Shown here in pieces: positions 31,718 to 45,115 of a stretch of 64,000 nt of DNA. The notes under the pieces were generated by a model. That model was not told the DNA's origin and made no database searches. It was given only the letters and a program-made list of their open reading frames with translations. Each line of letters begins with the position of its first letter. The first letter of the stretch is position 1. The DNA comes from Thamnaconus septentrionalis. Lineage: Eukaryota; Chordata; Actinopteri; Tetraodontiformes; Monacanthidae. The position numbers and the translations under genes are program-made. Location: contig CM020515.1 in assembly GCA_009823395.1 (NCBI GenBank), positions 13,772,489-13,836,488 of the forward strand, in the 5' to 3' direction.

Positions 31718-31723
31718 TTTATT
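31718..31723 (-). terminator. Candidate distal TTYH2 polyadenylation signal (AATAAA)
   Basis: Canonical AATAAA on the minus strand about 880 nt after the stop. Use of this site would place the 99-bp (CA/UG) repeat inside the 3' UTR. Confidence 0.35.
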
Positions 31724-32026
31724 TTTTTCTACGAGACACAGTGGGAGCCTTATTTTACATTTCTACACATTATGTTTGGGGAACTGCATCACAGCAGTGG
31801 AAGACATGCTGGGGCTGAAATCAATACTGCGTCTCCTTTCATCTGGGGATTTTTGCCCCCCAATCATGCCAGTCTCTCTGTAAACAACAGTGACCGCCTT
31901 GGCTATGACTCATTCCTGATCAGCTGATCACAAATTGCATTGCAACAGAAAAAAACACTTTAACTGCAACTTCTACATAAATGTGAATGTGACAGGACTG
32001 GGAAGTTTCTGCATCGTCTCTGCGCG

Positions 32027-32128
<102 letters not shown>

Positions 32129-32156
32129 AAAGATACTGCAGATCAGTGGCTTTGTT

Positions 32157-32162
32157 TTTAAT
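32157..32162 (-). terminator. Candidate TTYH2 polyadenylation signal (ATTAAA)
   Basis: ATTAAA on the minus strand about 440 nt after the TTYH2 stop, before the long (UG)n run. If it is used, the repeat is excluded from the mRNA. Confidence 0.3.
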
Positions 32163-32604
32163 TTAGAAAACATAGGCTTTCACTCGCACCAAGGAAAGCG
32201 ATCATCTTGGTTTAAATCGCCTTTTCAATTTTTTTTCAAACACTGACCATGAAGATGATCATGCCCAGGCCACTATAATATATCAAAAATCAAAAATAAA
32301 ACATTTTTTAAAAATTCACTTAAATGCAAAGGCTTGCACTTGACCAACAGCATTTGTCTGTACATTGCAACAGTCTCGCGTGGAGTCTCTTCTGTCCCTG
32401 TTGAAAAAAAAACAATGCATTGCTTTCTGAGCCCTGCATCTGTCTGTGAGTGAGATAATTGTCTTAAATGGCATCGTGCACCAGATTGAGCGATCAGGCT
32501 GATGCAGCTCCTGTAAACAGGATTACGTCGTGTAGACAGCTGTCTCGGTGAAGACCCAGATTCTCAGACGCTCTTCTTCTTTGTGAGCTCGGTGGAACAG
32601 CGGG

Positions 32605-32685
32605 CTACACCTGGAAGTCGGTCCCAAAGTGCCTGATCTGGGCGTCAGTCATTGATAGATAGGTGGTCCTCATACTGGGCGAATA
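32605..32685 (-). CDS. TTYH2: TTYH2 coding exon 14 with stop
   Basis: 81 nt, residues 510-535 and TAG at 32605-32607. YSPSMRTTYLSMTDAQIRHF then GTDFQV aligns with the human end YSPSMRATYLSVADEHLRHY. Acceptor TTGCAG. Too short to appear as a long open frame. Confidence 0.93.
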   Translation of the reverse strand, partial: YSPSMRTTYLSMTDAQIRHFGTDFQV

Positions 32686-35600
32686 CTGCAAGAGGACAAT
32701 ATAGAAAGACAGGGTTGAGCACAGGGACGACGGCGTGCTGCAATAATACAAGTTCAAGAATGGTGCGATGTGATCTATGCGGGGGAGTTTTTCTTTTGAT
32801 GATGAGCTGCTATTTAATTAGGCACTTGTGGATTTGGGAGGGCGGTGTTTTCATGAAGTTGGAAGGCGAGTGCAGAGCAGATAGCGGGCAAGAGTTCAGA
32901 GGTCACGGCATTAATTACACTCACATGGGACGGAACAGTGCCAGAGGAGGTCACACAGCTGAGGTAACTGTTTTGAGCTTTAGGGGGAATTTTAAGGTTA
33001 CAGGTTAAAGTTATTCAGCACGGCAAGAGTCAGTACAGTGAGCCCGGGGTGTGTTTTAAGCAGCTGAATGGAGAGAAAAGAACTTGTTAAAGAGTTAAAA
33101 GACTTACGGTTTTTAAAAGTCTGAATATATTAAAAAAAACAACAACAATCGGGTTAGTTGCAAAACACTTGTTAATATTCAGCAGCCAGGCATCACTGTG
33201 AGGAAACGCTTGCGTGAAAGCATTATTAAACTGCATTGCAGAGCTGATTCACAAAACAAAGAAACAAAGAAACAGAGCCTTCCCTATGTATTGTCACACA
33301 CTGCATCAGCTTCAATCTACTGCAAATACATTTTCCAACTCAACTATGTTTTTTACCGATAAGAAAAAAAAAACACAAGAAAAAGAAATAATCTTGCAGA
33401 AGCACACTGAGGTCCACTTTCCCTCCTTCCTTCAAAAGCCGTTTCAAGTGGAGTCTTTGGTATGCTGCGCGTGCAGTTGAAGCGCAGAGTGAGCCACGCA
33501 AACAGAAAAGTTTTGCCCCCGATTCCAAACTAGTGGGGGGGGTGCTGTTTGAAGCATAAAGAAAGCAGGAAGCCAGCCAATAATGCTTTTAAAAAACTGC
33601 TTACTCCGTTAAGAAAAAAACAACAACAACACAACAACGACAGCAGTAAATAAAACTCCACCTCATCGAATCATCTGAACTGTTTTGATTAGTTTAAGAG
33701 ACTCCAAATCTGGGGCAGTTACGATCTCAGGACACCTGATTCAAAGACACTATTTCACTGTTTAACTGTTGAATCCCAATTCAGAAGCGCACCTTCTCTG
33801 TGGATTTTCCCAATATGTTTTTCTTTCCACAACATCATTGGAAATATTTGCATGCGGGGTTTAACTATGGATTTACACACTGTCATCGTTTGTCTCGCTT
33901 CTGCTCTGTGTATGCATTAGGCTTAACCGTTATTAGGGATAAAACCCGAGCCAGTGCCAAAAAAAAAAAGAGGCCAAAAGCTTATTAGTGAGTTTGTGAA
34001 GGGCACTTCTGCGGAGGACCAGCAGAGGGCAGTCTTCAATCGTGCGCAAAGCAGCGTCGATATCTCCCCCCCTCTCTCCCCTTATTGTGTAGTGCTGTGA
34101 GCGAGTCTGCACAGTGCAGGACCGGCTCGGAACATGTGGGTGAAGTTGCAGCGAGCAGTCAGTGAAACAGCCACAGGATACTGCACGTGATTATTACCAT
34201 GACTATGCATTTATTAGCTCTGTAAACGCGATGGTCCACAGATCTACAAACTACACGCACTCACTGAAAACCTCAAAGCGACACTGACCAAATGTCTGGA
34301 CGCTCAGTTTTCAGTCTTTTTCTTGGGCCAATTTTATTGTATTATTACATTATTTTAATAGCTACTCTTTATTTCGGAGAACAGCACCGTGGTGCAGATT
34401 CCAAATAAACTATTATCAAATCAAACAATGTAGAACCACATTAAATTGTTTGCTATTTGAGGTTTGGGGGGTGGGCATCTTATCAACTGTGTAGTTATCC
34501 AATAGCCAGAGCCGGTCCTAGTGCAGCGGATACGTGTTGTGAATGTTCATGCTGCTGCTGCTGCTGCTGCTGCTGTTGTAGTTGTGTGTGTGCTCTCTGT
34601 TAGCGTCTGTTAGCTCAGCGGTCATCCTCGTCACACAAGGGACCCCAGAGCCTCGTAGGGCCAACGCACCGAGGGCGGCGGGGATCCTCTGCCTATCAGC
34701 GGCAAGTTCTCGTACCGGGGGCTCCCTCCGAACAGCATGACCTGATTCCTGCCACAGAGAGAGAAAGGGAGAGTAGTGTTGTAGTCAAGACCGCAACAAC
34801 CAAGGGGATTGGGATTCCACTGGGATAGGTGGAAGTGGGATATGTTATGGTATAAGTTACCATGGAGATTTCCTGTGTGGTGTGAGCCTGCTCCAGACCA
34901 GGCAAAGTTCCAGGATCTATTTAATCTCACTCCTTGTCTCAGTACACAGTCACCACCAATGGAAACCAATGGTTGTTCCACTGAACACTACACAGTGTTA
35001 TCACATTCAACTCGACCCACTGTCACTATGCCTCCAATTGATCATGCGCCCTGGCCACTTGGCCAAGGGAAGATCCCTTTGGCTGAATGGTTGGTGTGCA
35101 TGACTATTACCTGGGAGTCTGGGATTCGAGGCCCGCCCAGGGCCGTCTGCACCTTGTCACATTTTATTGAGGCTTTTATTTACACCTCACAAGCTGCAAA
35201 TGGTCAGTTTATTATCATTGTACCTTCTTCTTTTTTTTCAATTCAATATCATTGATATCTACTACCTTAAAGAATAGACATTTCAGCTGTTCCCTCTTTT
35301 TATTACCATCAGGTGTTAATATTTCTGAGAAGTTGCATTTAGGTACATTAAGCGCCTTCCTTCTAACCTTATGAATGATGCCAGAGTTTCAACTTCTAAC
35401 CAATCCTGGATAACTTGGATTGGTTTCACCTGGCTCGTTGAATCTGTGTGTGCTCATCCTGGATATGTTTTTGTGCAACTGATTAAGCCTTGTGGATTGG
35501 TTGAACGCGGCTTAGTTTCTGATGGTGGATGACGGAACCCTACTTTCGTGCAACGGAGTCTTGGTGAGAGATTAAAAAAACAAACAAAACATAGAACACT

Positions 35601-37249
35601 TGTTTCGAGTGTCATCATCCGAGTCGGCTCACATGTATTCGGGAGGCGGCATGACGTTGGAGGCGGACTGGTGGTGGGGCGGCTGGTGGCTGGTCTGGCT
35701 GTCGAGGCTGCTGGTGAAGCTGCAGAAACTGTGGATGTTGGACCTTCTGGAGTTGTAGGAAATCCGCCTGGCTTCGGGGTTGAATGGGTCCTCCTCGTCG
35801 ATGTCGTCATACTCTCGGTCCCTGGGGGCCGAGGGAGCAGGAAGGAGATGGACGGAGATAACGAGAGGAGGGTGGGGAAGGGGGTTAGGAAGCGCACGCG
35901 TCAACACTTTGCAGCAGAGCGTCGCGGGCGGAACGGAAACGGCTCCGGATGAGGTGCTGACCTGCTGCCCATTAGCGTCCACAGCCGGAAGACGGTGCAC
36001 AGCATGACGGAGAGCGCGCACGCTGCCAGCAGGGAGAACAGGGAGAGGTAGAGGAGGCCCTCCACGCCGTCGTAGCACACGCCCATCAGGGCGTCCACGT
36101 AGTCCTGGAAGTGACAAAGCGTCTGCACATCAAGGTCCAGTCAGAGCGTCCACAAACAGAAGTGCTTGTTTTGGCTGCAGAGAGGCCTTAAACCAAACAG
36201 CAACTGCAGCCAGGTGGCTCATACAGGCAACAAGTTTTTGATCGTGCTACCGTGCTGAGGCCTGCAATCCTGCCCAGTTCTTATGTTATGTTATAATGAT
36301 GAATCTAAATTCACGACATTTACAATAAATGGTCAAAAGGGACCAACTGGAACATTTTTTCCTCATTGTCATTTTTCAACCAACTGCACGTGTCAAGCTC
36401 AACCGAATCGGCCACCTAAAGGAGGAATTGAAATTGCTCAAACAAGGACTGAATAAGGGATCCAGGTGGTGCGCATAAATATGCGGAAGTTAAGGTCAGA
36501 GACTTTGTTGCTATTCTCTTGTTTTAGCCTTTGGGCCGGTTTATTTCCCCTGCTTTCCCTCTCAGACTCGTGACAGAGGCAAAATATGTATATGAGGTCT
36601 CAGTCTGCTGGCCCAGAGGGGGAGACGTTTGGAGTGAGCCAAGCAAAGTTCCAAAGTACAGCCCGCAAAACAAAGATAATTTGAATGAATGTTATTTACA
36701 ACCTATATTGGGCGTCCGACCCTCTTTAAAGGACAAGCAGAATGCACGACTGCGGCACAATTACAGTCACTCACAAAGTTCCTCTCCGTTTACGCCGCTT
36801 TATCTATTAAAGCAAAAAACTCAACGTCAATTGTCTCAGCTGCCCGCGAGCAGAAAATGTACCGAATTGAAAGAGCGGTGCCGCAGAGGGCAGGCTACAG
36901 AGAGGAAACTGTTCTGTTTGGGACAAACACAGCCTTTCACTGGCAAAACAGTGGCACAAATAGAGCGCTGTGTCCCACTAGATTCCTGACTCTGTCAGGA
37001 CGACCAACTCCTTTAAAGGCCAGTGCGCAATATTTAGCTGACGACGCGTCGCTTTCCGCTCGACCTCACGTCGTCTTTCTGTGATGTCACGGTGAAATCA
37101 CAACAAAAACTAATATAAGACCATAAAGCTTCCTCTTTATTACTGTTGTACTTCACAATGAAAAAAAAAGCTGACTGCATTTTGGGCCTTTAACCACTGA
37201 AACGTCTTTTCACTGGTAAAACTGAAAAAGTACAGTTTACAATTCAGCA

Positions 37250-37302
<53 letters not shown>

Positions 37303-37786
37303 TATATATGTATGAAAAAGTGAGGTGTGATGATTACATCTCGCTCTGCCATTTTCACAATACAAAAGGTCGAGAGTGGAGTCAAGTCGGTACCTGTGAA
37401 CAGCACTGAGCGATGCTAAAAGGCAGCCCTATTAGGAGGAGAGAAAAAAAATAAAAAAATGTCACGGCGAGAGTCTGACCTTACCTTATGTAGCCCCCGG
37501 CAGTCGAGCAAAACTGTTAGCTGCCGCACGTTGAACTCGCTCGCGTTCAACAGTCGCTGGATCCCTAAAAGGTCTCTCTGTATAGCAAGATAAGAAAGAG
37601 AAGTGTCAGTTCTTTTTTTTCCCTCCTTCTTTTCCCAACAGTTTAAGGTTTAACAGCCTGTCAAGCGGCCGCTTACCTCTGCGGTGGGGAAGAAAGGCAC
37701 GGAGAACTGCAGCAGGCCCAGGATCTGGTTCTGCATGGTGGTCAGGGAGCGCTGGCACACTGTCATGGACTGAGAGGGCATCACAA

Positions 37787-37842
<56 letters not shown>

Positions 37843-40802
37843 GGGATTTACCACAAAAAAAAAGACCGGATCGCATTAAGAAGGCTCCTGTTTCACAGCA
37901 GTATATCATTTTTTGTATATAATTTGGTGTTAAATAAGGCTTTATAATGCTCTTAGCATGGGGACACGCTCCAATCCACACAGATAGCACCATCAGATTA
38001 TCTTTCACCTCACCGCCGGTCTCGCCCGCCCGTCGCCCGCTCTCTCTCTCTTTCTCTCTCTCTCTCTCTTCCTCTCTGTCTCTCTCACCCAATCCCAAGC
38101 TCAAACAAAGGGCGACGTCGGTATCGACCGAGCGATCGGAGGAGAATATTATCCCCTGCGACTAAACAAGGGCATATTAATCTGCGAATGAATGCTGTAA
38201 CTAAAGCGAGAGGGATTGGGTGATTATTGGCCTGTGGCGGTTTATCCTGAATACGCCTCAATATGTGTCGCGCAGATACAGGGATGCTCATGGAAAAGGA
38301 AAAAGAAGAAGGAGAAGAAGAAGAAGGGGGGAGCAAATAAAGTGAAAAATATGACAAAGCCTGAGGCCAAGCGGGATCAAACAAGCTGGGAGTGCACGAC
38401 GCCACACAAGCATCAAAGTTGTGCGTGCCGCGAAAGCATAATGCCGCCACAGGACAAAAGGTTGTTCTGGGGTGAATTCCACTCCGACGGCACCGATCTC
38501 GCCGAGTTGAATACCCCCGAAAATGAGAAAAACACATCATTTATGTCTCTTGGTCACTCCACTTTTAGAGAGTGTTTGCTGGAAGGTCCGTTTGTGACAT
38601 CACAAAGGGCGCTGACGCCTCATTGTAGAAAAGCAGAGGAAGAAGAATGAGGAAGAAGAGGAGAAGAAAGGAAAAAGAAGAGGAAGAAGAAAGAGGAAGA
38701 GGAGGAGAAGAAAGGAAAAAGAAGAGGAAGAAGAAAGAGGAAGAGGAGGAGAAGAAAGGAAAAAGAAGAGGAAGAGGAGGAGAAGAAGAATGGAAAAGGA
38801 AGAGGAATAGGAAGAGGAGAAGAAGGAAGACAAGAAGAAGGAAGAAGAGGAAGAGGAGGAGAAGAAGGAAGAAGATGTTTTGGACGCCCCCGTCCAAAGC
38901 ATCTGTAAACAAAGCATCAGCCTGTGCAGGAGGCTCAAGCTGACGCTTTGTTGCAGCGGGCTGTGAACACAGGGCTAAATGTGCTTTCACAGATCACGTA
39001 AGCGTCTGCTCCACTGAAGTCAAGGACGGACAAAGATTTAAACAGGACCCAGCAGTGCACCTTTTAAAGACGATATGAAGCCTAACAGGGGAAATATCAG
39101 GCGCCGGCTATACTTCACAAGGAAATCCGCTAAAACGCTCCGGCGATTAGATGGACTGATTGTGCACATGAGCAACAGAAACGCAGATTAGGGTTTATCA
39201 GCAGAAGCAATCGAGTTGTGAGAGCTTCCAATTAGGGGGCCTGATAATGTTCCTGCCGCCCGATAGCCGACGAGGGAAAACTCATTTTCCAGTACAACAC
39301 GCTTTCCATTGTGCGTCTCTCGGCGCAGATGTGTTTGGCAGATATCTTCCCCCTTTTTTTGTGTGTATTTTTTTTTCTCTCTTTTCTTCTTCATTACCCG
39401 TTGAAAGGGGTTGGGCAGATTGGGGCTGCAGAACAGGTAGTAGTGCGCGACATCTGAGGGGTGAGACAAGAAAGACAGGGAGAGAGATTAGCATGATGTT
39501 TGGCGGCGAGGAGCTGAAGTGCGGCTGGTAGATCGACACACCTGCTGTGAGAACATCCTTGGTTTGGTTGACGATGAATTTGTCCGGAGAGACGCAGAAG
39601 TCGCTGGTGGCCTGTGAGGAAACAACAGCACTGTAATCCAGTTGAAAAAAAATAAAATTCAGGGAGGGAGGGATGGAGGCGGCAAACACATTTATTCCAG
39701 CCCTGAACTTGATCCAATTTCCCATGGTGCAGCTGGAGAAAAACGGATTTTTGCAGTGGGCATTTATTGACAGAGGGGAGAGAAGAAAAAAAAGAGAAAT
39801 TTTTTTGCTTTTCGTTATCGAGCGAATTGAGGTGGGCTGCAGGAATCCAGAGCGTTTGAGCGAGTGGCCGGCAACATTCACACCTACAGTGCGTCCAGAC
39901 ACACACGCTGCAGCGAGGAGACGCAAACCGGCTGAAAGTGACCTCAGCGCGTGAGGCGGCGTCGCACAGAAGAGTCGCGCTCGTGATTCGTGAGAAGAAG
40001 CGTCCGTTTTTGTGAGAAGCAATAAAAATAATCATTTTTGAGGACGAGCAAACCTGCGGCTGCGAGTCTCTGCTGAATTGTGCATCTTTCCCCATATATA
40101 TGTATATTCACGCTTCCTCCATCTGAATTTCAAATGAAGTTGAGGGCCTGGAAGTGTGCGTCAGCAAAATAAATAAGTAAGTAAATAAATAAATAAATTA
40201 AATAAATTAAAAATACCACGCCGTTACTCTTCATCTCATTACAGTCGCGGCGACGTTTGGCGCTTTTTTTTTCCACGCTTCATCTCATCAAATATGCATA
40301 AATTTATGAGAATTTTTCTAGGACGCTGCCGTCGACCACCTCCCTTGTTTGTGCACCACGCCGTTTCAGACTAATGTCTTCGCAGCAACCCCACCTCCCC
40401 CCTCCTCCCCATCGTCTCCCACCACCACCTTCCCTTTTTTTTTGCATATTGGCCCACATTAAAATTCTATTACTGAGGTCTGTTTTCTTTGATAATCCAC
40501 TTCTTTCGGCCTCTTTCACGGCCAACAAAAATAGAGGGAGGTAGAAGTTAGCGGCAGCGTGTTTACTTCTTGCGGCGCAACTTGGCGTGAAGTGGCAGGG
40601 CGCGCTCGACGGTTCGGACGGCAGAGGTCAGAGGTGTGAGGGCGGCGGCGGCAGCGGCGGCGGTCGTGCTCTGCGATGACCCTGCGGCGCTAAGCCGCAG
40701 ACACAGCCGACATAATCTGGTTTTAGGGAGCGAAGAAAAGCTCTTGAGCTTCTCTTAGACAGCTAGAGATGCTGTTAATTTTAAGTTACGAGTCGCAACA
40801 CA

Positions 40803-40833
<31 letters not shown>

Positions 40834-43800
40834 CGTTAGCCTGCAAACAGCTGTCCAGATGTCAAACTATACGGGATAAGCTCCACATGGGACCATCTGC
40901 AGGGCGCGAGGAGGTGGAGGATTGACGCTGGGTGGGTTTCCTCTGCGACACCCCTCTCCACCACCCCCAGACGGTGCTTGCGTACCCCCTGCTGTGCGCC
41001 CCACTAAAGCCCAAATGTTGTTAGCGCGCAACACACAAACAGGAAGAGCGAAAACAATCCGTCCGGGAGAAGGAGGCACGACTCCTGACCGGGAGGGAGG
41101 GAGGGAAGCGGGAAGAGGTTTGGAAGAAAAGCAAGACGGCGGCTAATTAACGCGAGAAAACGGCTTTGTTTGCGGGCGGCTACAGGCTTGATTAAGCTAA
41201 AGGGGGCCGGGGACTTGTAATCAGCTTTGCTGCTTGACTGACGACAGACACGAGGCCGCCGCTCGGAACTAAACAAACAGGGCAACAAACAGACTGACGC
41301 TGTCTAACAGGGAGAAAACATGTCCAAGAACATTTCCTCGCTGACGTGACCCCCTGGGGACAGAGCAGCATGAGCTGAGACACACACACACGCACACGCA
41401 CACACACACACACAGAAGGAAAAAAACAAGCATCATGTCCAACCAAGGTCTACTGGCTCATCTCTGCAGGTCAACTGCACAGCGAGATAGCCTGACGGTC
41501 CAATTACACACAGGCACACTAAATATAGAACTAAATTGGAAAAGGCTCGATTTAAAAGGAGGATTTATACGTGTTTCTTCTATTTCCAAATGTCGTTTTT
41601 CTTCTTCTTCTTACCACAGCTGTAGCAGTTCCGGCTCCCAGTGAGGCCCAGCTCAGGATCAGAGACAGCGCTACAAAAGCCATGATCCTGTTTGGAGGGA
41701 GGCGGGGGGAGGGGTGGGGGCCGGGAGGGGGGACACAGTGACACAAAGACACACAGGTTTATAGGCAGATGAATCAGTTTTGTACCAATAATCCTCGCCT
41801 CTTTTCACCTAGTTATTTCTGATTTATTCACTTCGGGCTCAGCTTGGGAATTCGGCTGCTGGTGCCGCGATGCAAAAGAGGAGAAGGCGGAAGAGGGGGA
41901 AGAGGGTGGAGGAGGAGGAGGAGGGGGAAGAGGAGGTGGTGGGCTCGGGCTGCTTCTGTTCCGATGCAGCGTAAATTGCAGTCGTACAGCTGGAATTTAA
42001 TTCCTCACAGGGAGGAGGGAGTGGAGATGAGCCGACGTGCGGATCCCTCAGCGGAATTCACTTGTTTGCTCCAGTCGCACGGAATAATAAAGACGGCTGA
42101 GAAGCAAAGGGGTCTCGCCGAACCACAGGATAACGCAACAACTGTGGATGTGACTGTAACAACATTAAAAGCCCATACTATCAGAAAAAATTACTTTCTA
42201 ACTGTTTTCTAACAATAATGCGCATCTTCAGCCCAGCATCCAACACTTTACTTCTTTAGCTTGTTCCCTTTAAAAGGTTGGGACAAAAAAAACGCACATT
42301 GTTCTGCAAATCAGCCATTTGTGATGTCACAAAGGGGACCTCCTCTAGACTAGTGACAACACGCCCAGTCAGGTGGGTTTGCCAGACAAGTGGAAGTTGT
42401 AACAAAGCACCAGAAAATACAGAAAGTTAAATCGAACCATTTTTTTGTGCAGGAGGCTGTAAACAAAGGGCTAAATATGCTTCTCTCTGGAGATGTAGTG
42501 TTTTTTTATGATTGTTAATAATCAAGAAGATCTTTAGACGTGCCTGTGTGTGTGATTTCATGTGTCTGATATCTCTCCTCCTTGATCCAACAACATCCAG
42601 AGGGAAAGGTTTTAATTTCGTACATTTTGCTTCGCTCATGACTGTTTTACACCATCAATCCATAATATTAATGCCAGTCAAAGGCTTTCCTGAGCTTCAA
42701 TTAGTCCATTTCCCATTTAATACACCATCCTTTGGGAAAAAAACCCCAAAAAACAAAAACATTAACCAGCCTCTTTGGACGATGGAGGCGGATTGAGTGT
42801 TAAAAAGTGGGAAACATTACAGAAAAAATCTCTCCTGATTAACCGCGAAGTCTTCAGCGTGGGGCCTGCCGAGGCTAGAGAGCGACCTCTGAATCGGAAC
42901 CACACCTCCTGATGGATGTCAAGAGGCTGGAAAATGCGCCTCGGCTCTCCGCCCCACGCGATGGAAAAGCGGGAATAAAGTAGCCTGAGAGCACTTAATA
43001 ATTGGCTGAGGGAAGGGGTCTCATCCTGCTCACTGCGATCGATAGGCATTAGTGGAGTCCATCAGTGATGGATGTAGATGGGGTGGTGAGAGGGTGGGGT
43101 GTGGTGGGTGTGGTGGGGGGGCCATGCATCATCTGCAGGAATATGATGTCAGGCAGCGGCGCACCAGGGGCGTATTTAACTTTGAAGGGATTCCCTGCTT
43201 CTAAAATCTCCTGATTGTGTTTGCAGGAGTTGTTGGGGAAAAAGTCGCTCAATTACACCCAGTTTGTTTGGAGCGCGCGGGCCGCTAGCGGGCGGCGGGA
43301 CTCGCCAATGAAAATGGGCGTTAGGTCAGTCTGGAGAGCCATAAAGAGGGACTTATTGGCAATTTAAGGTGCAGTAACAATAATAAAAGGGACTTTTATG
43401 GCACTTTTCCGCGTTCCGAGGGCACTTTACATGAAATCATAGAACAATTACAAAACGGGAGATTAAAAAAAAAAGAAAACAGCCCTTAAAGAAGCGTTAA
43501 AGGCGAAACCGGATATAACTGGATGTCTGGATGTAACTGGATCTCTCCAGTCTTGTGGTGCCAGCAGGGCTGACCACTGCCTGTCTGTCTGTCTGTCTGT
43601 CTGTCTGTCTGGGGATCTAATATCCAAACACACACACACACACACACGGTGGAACTTACGTGATGAGGAGCCAGCGGGAATGCTTGGCCATCCCCAAGCA
43701 CATGGCCAGGCAGATGACCAGATCCAGGATCAGCAGCAGCAGGTACGTCAGCCATCTACGAGACAACAACAAAAAAAATGGAAAACACAAGTTTAACAAC

Positions 43801-45050
43801 CCGGATTCATCGCCTCGCCATCGTCAGCGTGCGTTTTACTGCGCAGCTGAGAGCTCCGTCGACATCAGCATCCCCGAGCTGCCGGTCGGTTAGAGCCCAT
43901 CTGTTTCAACTCATCTCCAGCCTGTTGGGATTAATAACTCAACAAGGCCAAAAATCCATCAGCATTCATTTTTCATGAATGACCTTCAGAGGAACGGCCT
44001 GGACTTTGCTGCTCAGTTGCGGAGGCTGTTTGTGGGTTTTTTTTTAAAATTTATTTTTACTTGATTCAAGTCAAAGTTTTTCCAGCAAAACGGTGCTTTC
44101 ACAACGAGGAATTTTGGCTTTGCCGCTCCTGAACGGCGAGGTCACCATCAGCGCTGTTTACTCAAGTGCTCCCCTGACACCTTAATGGACTTTGGCAATA
44201 AACTGCAAACTGGATGCTCGCTCGCAGACGGCGGCGTGTCACCGAGAAAAACGCTCTACTTTATCTGCATAAAAGGGAGCCGCAGTGCACGTAGTGGTCC
44301 CGAAATAGAGACTCTCTTTTACTCCAGCGGCACCAAGTTACTCAAAGCAAATTCATCATTTTTGCTTCGGTTCGGCCCAATTACCAAAAAGTTTGGGCTG
44401 AAACACGCGGTGTTGGAAATGAGGTTGGATCTGCCCTGTGAGACCAAACACCTTGTTTTTGTCCCTTTGCAAACAAGTGGAAGGCAAAAAGCATCTGCAA
44501 GTGGATTTTCTTTTGCAGGTGGCTGTAAACACATGGCTAAAATGCTGTTTCCAGAGGTCTGTTGATAACAATTAATCTGAAGTTGTACCACAGGAGTCCA
44601 GGATAGAAGAACAAAGATCTTAAGATGACTAACAAGACCTTCTTTGGTTGTTTTTTTTTGTCAGATCTGCACATTGAGGTCACTGGCACCTCTGTGGTTT
44701 CCTGCCTGACTGATTGTGCTTTAAAAAAAAAAACATTAAAAAAAACTACTCAGTTGCAGACGGCAGCACGTCAAGGAGAAAAACACACTACTTTATCTGC
44801 ATGAAGGTAGCGTCCAGAAATAGACGGCCAGGATGATATGATACTTCTCTCTTTCTCCAGGAAGACCAAGTTACCCGCAGCATCTGTAACTCCGCCCACA
44901 GGCCGCTGTGTATCTCCACGTCGACATGAAACACAATCAACACCCAGGAGATTGCCGTCGGGCCGCACAAAGTGGCGGCTGCACTCCCGCAGACGACCCG
45001 GCGTCGGGGTCAGAACACGAGGGACAGGGCATGATGGGAAAAGGTGACTC

Positions 45051-45115
<65 letters not shown>

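Larger units (their letters stand above)
34749..35632 (-). other. TTYH2 intron 12
   Basis: 884 nt made largely of transposon remains: the left end of a MITE (34774-34803), possible DNA-element sequence (about 34804-35040 and 35380-35520, separated by the SINE region) and a tRNA-SINE head (35080-35150). Confidence 0.7.
37770..39397 (-). other. TTYH2 intron 8
   Basis: 1.6 kb with (AC)n 37789-37839 next to the exon 9 acceptor, a (TC)n-rich run 38041-38083, the 44-bp purine minisatellite (38641-38875) and two parts of dispersed repeat copy C. Confidence 0.85.
41688..43659 (-). other. TTYH2 intron 5
   Basis: 2.0 kb with GGA-rich sequence (41878-41940), dispersed repeat copy B (42305-42500), (CTGT)n at 43581-43611 and (CA)n at 43629-43647 beside the donor. 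Confidence 0.8.

Noticed and set aside
34631..34669. TTYH2 ending at TGA 34631 directly after exon 13
   Set aside because: Exon 14 at 32605-32685 restores the conserved YSPSMR tail in phase with proper splice sites, so the read-through end is at most an alternative form.
39282..40022. 246-codon open frame on the minus strand
   Set aside because: It only reads through TTYH2 exon 7 and neighbouring introns; the exon boundaries and family alignment show the intronic parts are not coding.
43581..43611. Regular repeat that could suggest a CRISPR array
   Set aside because: A 4-bp tandem CTGT microsatellite without spacers; no array-like repeat-spacer pattern exists anywhere in the window.
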